From CAYWMD01 sp964458575 (GTDB taxonomy: Bacteria > Verrucomicrobiota > Verrucomicrobiia > Limisphaerales > JADLHS01): 28,273 nt of DNA. This document shows, piece after piece, positions 24,701 to 28,273 of the stretch. The DNA lies in the NCBI GenBank assembly GCA_964458575.1, contig CAYWMD010000075.1, positions 1 through 28,273 of the forward strand, read 5' to 3'. Below the pieces are notes generated by a model, which worked only from the letters and a program-made list of their open reading frames with translations, had not been told where the DNA came from and ran no database searches. Position 1 is the stretch's first letter. Each line of letters starts with the position of its first letter. A program made the translations under genes and the position numbers.

Positions 24701-24950
24701 GCCAGCCCTGTCCATCCCAGTCCAACTCGACGAAGATGTCGAAAAAGCTGGGCCTAAAATCAGTTGGTCCGGTGTTGTTGCGAGCGCCCTCCAGCAGCGC
24801 TGCCTCGCTTTCGTCAAAGTCGTCTGCGTAACTTGCCGGAGAATAACAGAGAAGCGTGCCGCAAGTGAGCAGGGCCACGGCCAATTTGTAGGCAGATGAT
24901 GACTGCAAACGTCGCACGGTTGGAGAAGTCAAAGCAAACGTTGTTTTCAT
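21726..24950 (-). CDS. Exported giant Cys-Pro-Thr heptad-repeat protein
   Basis: The product has 1074 residues from ATG 24950. Residues 1-42 look like a signal peptide (basic N-terminus with RR, hydrophobic YKLAVALLTCGTLL, cut near SYA|DD). Residues 43-120 form a short domain with FVELDWDGQGWLQTASGPEG and PW..V, a pattern common in exported Verrucomicrobia proteins. Residues 155-977 are 115 consecutive units, mostly C-P-x-x-x-T-x. I count 105 units of seven residues, five of eight, three of nine and two of ten; Cys is followed by Pro in 99; Thr lies two residues before the next Cys in 114. The tail has one more matched pair (ACPIGTKRC), then an Ala/Pro-rich basic end with no PEP-CTERM, LPXTG or membrane anchor. 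Such density suggests a disulfide-locked rod, a metal-binding filament or a heavily O-modified stalk; I recognise no characterised homologue. The frame opens at GTG 25013, but the promoter argues for 24950. Confidence 0.85.
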   Translation of the reverse strand: MKTTFALTSPTVRRLQSSSAYKLAVALLTCGTLLCYSPASYADDFDESEAALLEGARNNTGPTDFRPSFFDIFVELDWDGQGWLQTASGPEGPWDDVEGGNNGPAELPTDEESRYVRLDRSSLDQALEGAIEDARKTGETTVPVVTIVQVLATSCPATVTVCPPKETACPPKTTQCPATATQCPALITGCPSAPTICAGAATVCPAVETQCPATATVCPPTQTQCPPVSTRCPVVQTECPPQPTICHVADTVCPAVETRCPPTQTQCPAEETLCPAIPTACPAELTKCPAQDTRCPVYSTKCPPIETKCPPLDTTCPPIETVCPAAATKCPPVSTQCPAVATECEARDTVCPAVQTQCPPTQTQCPVVQTHCPSASTHCPPTPTTCRSVTTVCPANLTQCPPAITKCPVKATSCPATTTRCKVKLTVCPPVVTACPPKATRCPPAATKCPPALTSCPAIPTVCSTAATACPAVATACPPVATKCPPVNTKCPVKLTKCPTAFTKCPVVLTGCPVSATKCPPVATRCPPVNTSCPPKATVCVPTAATTCPVAATTCPPTATVCRAVDTVCPATATQCPPQDTTCPAMPTRCPPVQTHCPATVTQCAGAQTVCPPNQTQCPAEATKCPPVATQCPVTALTATHCPPVATQCQVADTVCPESVTRCPPAATKCPPQQTQCPAQQTYCPPESTVCPMTQTQCPPVPTSCPPSGTATICPAAATQCANAPTVCPVNATTCPATETECPPTTTQCPPSTTQCPVVATHCSASGVVTQCPPLTTRCPPVSTQCPANSPTTCPSIVTVCQTSPTTCPATQTQCPPLTTKCPPSSTQCPPVTTQCPATATTQCPAVPTQCSLAGTTATQCPPVPTQCPPVPTQCPPVATACSNAPTVCPANTTVCPPVQTYCAFPGSETHCPPTTTQCPPIATECPPTPTQCPTTQETVCPDMPTRCPPVQTQCPVVITECPSFVTQCPLDPTGVCTNGAAGQIQFKLDSRSQVAGVRPPLIGSRACPIGTKRCPEVVVKLTAAPAPANPAAHQTRPAAVAPRATEKPVAANSPSKNPVASIRRGLILERPLG
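22020..24488 (-). repeat. Degenerate 21-bp tandem array (115 units)
   Basis: The array encodes the heptad repeats of the Cys-rich protein. Units vary at the positions for residues 3-5 and 7 but keep TG[TC]-CC and the Thr codon. Both Cys codons are used throughout (GGACA and GGGCA on the + strand), as expected from selection on protein rather than recent copying. One stretch, 22321-22362, is two identical 21-base copies, so local duplication is recent there. Units in which Cys is not followed by Pro recur about every five to seven units, giving a weak super-repeat of about 42 residues. Confidence 0.9.
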
Positions 24951-24981
24951 GAGCTTTTGGACTGAGTTGAGGTTCGATTTT

Positions 24982-25010
24982 CTTGTAGCGAGAGTACCCG
25001 AAACAGTCAA
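24982..25010 (-). promoter_or_regulatory. Sigma-70-like promoter for the Cys-repeat gene
   Basis: On the - strand, TTGACT (25005-25010) and TACAAG (24982-24987) are separated by exactly 17 bases, close to the -35/-10 consensus. Transcription would begin about 25 bases before ATG 24950. This favours 24950 over the more upstream GTG, which lies within the -35 region. Confidence 0.5.
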
Positions 25011-25286
25011 CACTTTTCTTTCATTATTGGTTTAGATTTTCTTGCCAACGAATTCGTGGCGGCCTGTCTCCAACTGCGAACGGCTTGGGCATTACGATGG
25101 TCATTCCTGCCGCGCAAGCCAATATGAATGAAGCACATCAGTTGTCCGGTTGGTTCGGATATCGGCTGAAATACTCAAACTCCTTGACGGGGGAATTCAT
25201 GACGGGCCTTGCGGACTTTGGCTCACTTTTCGACTCGGCGGATTGAGTTCACCGGCATAAATGGCATCATTGAAGCCGTAATTCGG
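25011..25286. other. Intergenic region between divergent genes
   Basis: This 276-bp stretch separates the Cys-repeat gene (-) from the YgfZ-like gene (+). It should contain the YgfZ promoter, but I see no convincing -35/-10 pair. A 49-codon open frame (25097-25246) has no ribosome-binding site and no recognisable features. No hairpin or RNA gene was seen. Confidence 0.5.
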
Positions 25287-26375
25287 ATGCACATGCTGAC
25301 CCTGCAAGAATTCCACCAGAACCTCGGCGCGAGGTTCGCGACCGTCAATGGCGTAGAGGTGGTCGCGGATTATGGTGACCCGCTGGCCGAGCACGCGGGC
25401 TTGCGTGATAGCGCAGGCGTGTTGGATTTGAGTTTTCGCAGCCGCGTATGCCTGACCGGCGCTGACCGTGTGCGCTTCCTGCACGGCCAGGTGACGAACG
25501 ATGTGAAGAAACCCCGCGTCGGCGAAGGCTGTTACGCCGCACTCGTCACCGCCAAGGGCAAAATGGTGAGCGACCTCAACGTCTTCACACTGCAAGACGA
25601 ACTGCTTCTCGACTTCGAGCCGGGCCTCACGCAAACCGTCACGGAGCGATTGGAGAAATACATCGTGGCCGACGACGTGCAGGTGGTGGATGTCGCGCCG
25701 CATTACGGTTTGTTGAGCGTGCAAGGGCCGAAGGCGGAAGAAGTGATTCGGGCGCTGGGTCTGTTCGGCGACGTTCCCACCAAACAATACAGCTCGGTCA
25801 AAGTGTCAGAAGCTACGCTCGGCGAAATCTATTTGATGAACCTGCCGCGGTTGAGTTGCGCGGGATTCGATCTGTTCGTGCCTACCCAGTCGCTTGCACC
25901 CGTCGCCGATAAACTCATCGCCGCTGCAAAATCCGTTGGTGGTCGCGCCTGTGGCTGGACGGCGTTCGAGACGGCTCGCATTGAGGCGGGCATCCCGCGA
26001 TTTGGCGCGGACATGGATGAGACAAATATTCCTTTGGAATGCGGCATCGAAGCGCGGGCGGTGAGCTACAACAAAGGCTGCTACATCGGCCAGGAAGTCA
26101 TCAACCGCATTCACAGCATCGGCCATGTGAACCGCGAACTCGTCGGCCTGCGGCTCGCGGACGATTTGAAAACCTTGCCCGTGAAGGGCGACAAACTTTT
26201 CCACGCGGGCAAGGAAGTCGGCCACATCACGAGCGCGGTTGTGTCGCCGACGCTCAAAGCCAACCTCGCCCTTGGCTACGTGCGGCGGGAGGTGAACACA
26301 TTGGGAATCGAACTGAACTGGCGCTCGGCCAGTATTGAAAGTCCCGCAGCCATCATCGGACTGCCTGCAGTTTAA
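25287..26375 (+). CDS. YgfZ/GcvT-like folate-binding protein
   Basis: The product has 362 residues. It belongs to the YgfZ/GcvT family (aminomethyltransferase fold), whose YgfZ/IBA57 branch helps build or repair certain iron-sulfur clusters with folate. The diagnostic motif is clear: KGCYIGQE at 263-270, with the essential Cys at 265, followed by VINRIHSIGHVNRELVG. Other landmarks are RVCLTGADRVRFLHGQVTND, AALVTAKGKMVSDLNVF, YGLLSVQGPKAEEVI, TAFETARIEAGIPRFGADMD and NIPLECGI. The C-terminal barrel domain follows (VGHITSAVVSPTLKANLALG). The protein is cytoplasmic, with no signal. The frame opens at TTG 25209, but ATG 25287 (or 25293) gives the normal N-terminus (LTLQEFHQNLGARF). It stands alone: the preceding gene is divergent and the next is convergent. 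Confidence 0.92.
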   Translation: MHMLTLQEFHQNLGARFATVNGVEVVADYGDPLAEHAGLRDSAGVLDLSFRSRVCLTGADRVRFLHGQVTNDVKKPRVGEGCYAALVTAKGKMVSDLNVFTLQDELLLDFEPGLTQTVTERLEKYIVADDVQVVDVAPHYGLLSVQGPKAEEVIRALGLFGDVPTKQYSSVKVSEATLGEIYLMNLPRLSCAGFDLFVPTQSLAPVADKLIAAAKSVGGRACGWTAFETARIEAGIPRFGADMDETNIPLECGIEARAVSYNKGCYIGQEVINRIHSIGHVNRELVGLRLADDLKTLPVKGDKLFHAGKEVGHITSAVVSPTLKANLALGYVRREVNTLGIELNWRSASIESPAAIIGLPAV

Positions 26376-26405
26376 TGTAAGAACTGAAACAGCTCTCCAG
26401 TCCTT

Positions 26406-26816
26406 TTATTCAGCCAACGAAGGAGTCAATACTCCACCGATGATGGACAGAAACGCAATAATTATAGCCCAGACGCGAAAGGCCCTTTGCAGTCCTTTTC
26501 CAAAAGAACAAATCAAGAGCAGAGCTACTCCCAACAATGGCAAAAATGTATTGAAGATTGCGGGACTGGCATGTCGCCAGACAGGGCCATTCGAATAAGC
26601 TGCAAGAAAACCTCCAACCCAAATGCCGACACAACCAACAAAGAGAGGCATTGCTAGGCTGCGAGTCCACTCAGCGGCGGAGCGTGGAAAAAGTGAAAGT
26701 GAATCCCAGGAGGATGGACCTTCGCCTAACTCAACTTGTCCGAACTTCACGCCGCATTCACGGCATTGCGATTCCGAATCTTCGTTTTCGCGTCCACAAT
26801 GGGTGCATTTTTTCAT
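26406..26816 (-). CDS. Zinc-ribbon membrane protein of unknown function
   Basis: The product has 136 residues. The N-terminus is a CxxC-x10-CxxC zinc ribbon (C4, C7, C18, C21: KKCTHCGRENEDSESQCREC). A linker follows, then three hydrophobic helices (about 54-74, 85-104 and 114-132: LAMPLFVGCVGIWVGGFLAA, FNTFLPLLGVALLLICSFG, WAIIIAFLSIIGGVL). Such 'zinc_ribbon_2 plus TM' proteins are common in bacteria and mostly uncharacterised. Its codon use looks more AT-rich than that of its neighbours, which could point to a separate origin. The gene lies 15 bp downstream of the thioesterase gene on the same strand, so the two may be co-transcribed. It is convergent with the YgfZ-like gene, 30 bp away. Confidence 0.75.
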   Translation of the reverse strand: MKKCTHCGRENEDSESQCRECGVKFGQVELGEGPSSWDSLSLFPRSAAEWTRSLAMPLFVGCVGIWVGGFLAAYSNGPVWRHASPAIFNTFLPLLGVALLLICSFGKGLQRAFRVWAIIIAFLSIIGGVLTPSLAE

Positions 26817-26831
26817 AGACAGCTCCGCCTC

Positions 26832-27260
26832 TCATTCCGTCGGCACTATAACAAACGCCCGTTTGATTTCCTCCGGAATCGAGCAGGGCTTTCCGCTTTT
26901 CGCATTCACGAACACCCAATCCGTTTCGCCGCGCACCAGGAGTTTCCCGTCGGACGCGCGCAGAAATTTGTAGCGGCGCAGCGACCGCACGCGGCTGAAA
27001 TCCACAATCCACGTGAGGGCTTGCACTCGCTCGCCGGCAAACGCGGGGCTGAGATACTCGATCTTGTGCGAGCGCGCAACCCACGTGCCGCCGGCGGCTG
27101 CCATCGCTTCGTTGACGCCGCCGGAATCGAAATGGCGCGTGGCCACGTCCTGCATCCATTGCACGAAGGCTACGTTGTTGACGTGCCCGTTCCGATCAAT
27201 CGCGCTGTCCGGGACGATGAATTCTTCGCGGTGGATGGGTGGGGCTTTGGGCTGCGTCAT
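26832..27260 (-). CDS. Acyl-CoA thioesterase, 4HBT/YbgC type
   Basis: The product has 142 residues, the standard length for hotdog-fold thioesterases of the 4-hydroxybenzoyl-CoA thioesterase/YbgC group, which cleave acyl-CoA to free acid and CoA. The signature DRNGHVNNVAFVQWMQDVA starts at D22, giving the catalytic-Asp and GHVNN pattern of the family. KIEYLSPAFAGERVQALTWI and GETDWVFVNAKSGKP follow the usual strand order. The chosen ATG at 27260 gives a normal N-terminus; the frame opens further upstream, but that region reads as spacer. Substrate chain type is unknown. The gene is divergent from the sigma factor gene, 119 bp away, and probably co-transcribed with the zinc-ribbon gene. Confidence 0.88.
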   Translation of the reverse strand: MTQPKAPPIHREEFIVPDSAIDRNGHVNNVAFVQWMQDVATRHFDSGGVNEAMAAAGGTWVARSHKIEYLSPAFAGERVQALTWIVDFSRVRSLRRYKFLRASDGKLLVRGETDWVFVNAKSGKPCSIPEEIKRAFVIVPTE

Positions 27261-27379
27261 GTTGCGACCATCAGCAGACCCGGAATGGCAGTTCAAATCA
27301 AGCCCTGCGGTCGCCGTGCTTCCTTTCCTGCCGCCAAAATAGCTTGTAACGCCGGCGGCTTGCCACGCTATGTATCTGC

Positions 27380-27961
27380 GTGACCGGGAACTCCCACAAC
27401 ACGCGGCCCGATTCCGTGGATGCGACGCTGGTGGCGAAGGTGCAACAGGGCGACCACGAGGCCTTCGCCGCGTTGCTGGACGAACATCTGCCACATGTCC
27501 GGACGTTTCTCGCTCTGCGCGCGCCGGTGCCGCGACTGGTGGATGAACTGGCGCACGACACTTTTGTTTTTGCGTTCCGGCACATCAGCGAGTTCAAGGC
27601 TGGCACGTCGTTTCACGCGTGGGTGCGGGCCATTGCGTGGAATCTTTTGCGCGCTGAAGTTCAGCGGTTCGCACGCGAACAGGCGAATCTCAACCGGTTC
27701 ACTGCGTTGCAACTGGATGACTGGCACGCCGACGAGCCGGACCCGCCACCGGAGGCGGAACATCTGCAAGCCTGCCTTGAAAAACTCGAAGGGCCTTTGC
27801 GCGAACTGGTCCAACTCAAGTATCGCGACGATCACTCGACCGAAACCATCGCCGTGCGGCTCAAGCGGAGTCTGGTGTGGGTGCGCGTGTCGTTGTTCCG
27901 GGTGCGTAAACAACTTCGCGAGTGCATCGAAACCCGGATGGGACGGAGGTTGCCGTGCTGA
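27380..27961 (+). CDS. ECF-type RNA polymerase sigma factor
   Basis: The product has 193 residues from GTG 27380. Sigma region 2 is at about 20-95: DATLVAKVQQGDHEAFAALL, then LAHDTFVFAFRHISEFKAGT and FHAWVRAIAWNLLRAEVQRF, the part that melts the -10 element. Region 4 is at about 130-185: LEGPLRELVQLKYRDDHSTE, then IAVRLKRSLVWVRVSLFRVR, a helix-turn-helix that reads the -35 element. It resembles the ECF group expanded in Rhodopirellula and Verrucomicrobium, where the gene pairs with a membrane or sensor protein. The next gene overlaps by 7 bp, matching that pairing. Which promoters it reads cannot be told here. No better in-frame start was found; the GTG lacks a clear ribosome-binding site. 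Confidence 0.88.
   Translation: MTGNSHNTRPDSVDATLVAKVQQGDHEAFAALLDEHLPHVRTFLALRAPVPRLVDELAHDTFVFAFRHISEFKAGTSFHAWVRAIAWNLLRAEVQRFAREQANLNRFTALQLDDWHADEPDPPPEAEHLQACLEKLEGPLRELVQLKYRDDHSTETIAVRLKRSLVWVRVSLFRVRKQLRECIETRMGRRLPC
27945..27949 (+). promoter_or_regulatory. Ribosome-binding site of the partial gene
   Basis: GGAGG ends five bases before GTG 27955. It lies within the sigma factor reading frame and sets the start of the overlapping downstream gene. Confidence 0.75.
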
Positions 27962-28273
27962 ACGAACAGGAAATCACGGATTTGCTGGACGGAACGCTGT
28001 CGTCGGAAGAGCGGGCACGCCTGGGAAAGCTTCTTGAAGCCGACTCTGAAGCGCGTCGCGAGTTGCGCGAGCAATCGCAGTTGGACAACGTCCTGCGTGT
28101 GGCACTGAGTGGTGCGACGACGCACGAGCGCGTGAAGCAATCCGTCCTGGCCGTTGTGCGCGGCGAAAGTGAAGACGCGATGAAGCAGCAGGTCTTGGAA
28201 GACACCACCTTTATTTCCCGTAGCAGCCGACGTGAGGAGGCTCAAAATAAAGTCAGTCAGAGCCACCTCACCT
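27955..28273 (+). CDS. Possible anti-sigma/FecR-like or LamG-type protein, 5' part only
   Basis: An open frame begins at GTG 27955, after a perfect GGAGG with a five-base gap, and overlaps the sigma stop by 7 bp, so the two are translationally linked. It runs off the end of the window, leaving about 106 residues. It starts with NEQEITDLLDGTLSSEERAR, a short helical motif like the N-terminus of anti-sigma or FecR-type regulators linked to ECF factors in this phylum. Residues after about 30 are helical and charged (LLEADSEARRELREQSQ). No transmembrane segment is reached in the visible part. A regulator that holds the sigma factor inactive is the likely role, inferred mostly from position. Confidence 0.65.
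   Translation, partial: MLNEQEITDLLDGTLSSEERARLGKLLEADSEARRELREQSQLDNVLRVALSGATTHERVKQSVLAVVRGESEDAMKQQVLEDTTFISRSSRREEAQNKVSQSHLT

Noticed and set aside
25097..25246. 49-codon open frame before the YgfZ-like gene
   Set aside because: It has no ribosome-binding site, no hydrophobic or known motif, and is short enough to occur by chance.

Overview
The window is GC-rich, tightly packed bacterial DNA. It most likely comes from a Verrucomicrobiota chromosome, perhaps of the Pedosphaera/Limisphaerales type. The reasons are the paired PSCyt1-DUF1549-DUF1553 and DUF1501 genes (typical of Planctomycetes and Verrucomicrobia), the ECF sigma factor overlapping a possible anti-sigma or sensor gene, the many secreted carbohydrate-related proteins, and a short exported domain of the 'LxWxGxGxLQxA...GPW' type. 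The assignment is inferred from gene content; no rRNA or tRNA gene is present.

Layout. 1-3400: a dispersed palindrome, then two secreted carbohydrate-active-like proteins on the + strand. 3415-4816: a HupE/UreJ-family membrane protein on the - strand, with a 36-codon 3' gene remnant upstream of it. 4817-9370: the DUF1549/DUF1553 cytochrome-like protein and its DUF1501 partner. 9385-11568: uvrB, carrying an in-frame palindromic insertion. 11569-13357: a repeat-rich convergent spacer, then yjbQ (-) and a lactonase-type beta-propeller (+). 13354-15015: a YeiH-family transporter with a 54-residue membrane protein (-). 15244-16164: a Tat-exported TIM-barrel protein (-). 16256-24950: the most unusual region, a - strand run of a giant Cys-Pro-Thr heptad-repeat protein followed by two long paralogous membrane proteins. 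25287-28273: a YgfZ-like protein (+), a thioesterase with a zinc-ribbon membrane protein (-), and an ECF sigma factor with a partial second gene (+).

Most novel part. The gene at 21726-24950 encodes an apparently exported protein of 1074 residues. I count 115 consecutive units of mostly seven residues (C-P-x-x-x-T-x), giving 116 cysteines in register. It has a good sigma-70-like promoter. It is followed at once by a hairpin and then by two translationally coupled paralogs. Each paralog has an N-terminal polytopic membrane region and two extracytoplasmic Rossmann/GATase1-like segments with shared GEHT and RYVENGG motifs. One paralog shows a Cys...Arg...His pattern in its membrane core that resembles exosortase/archaeosortase catalytic residues; the other lacks the Cys. 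I recognise no described system with this combination. A shared surface or envelope role is an inference from gene order.

A second notable feature is a roughly 110-130 bp palindromic element inside uvrB, which adds about 44 residues in frame just after helicase motif SATP. Other dispersed palindromes lie at 150-183 (where one may supply the start of a gene) and at 11569-11686.
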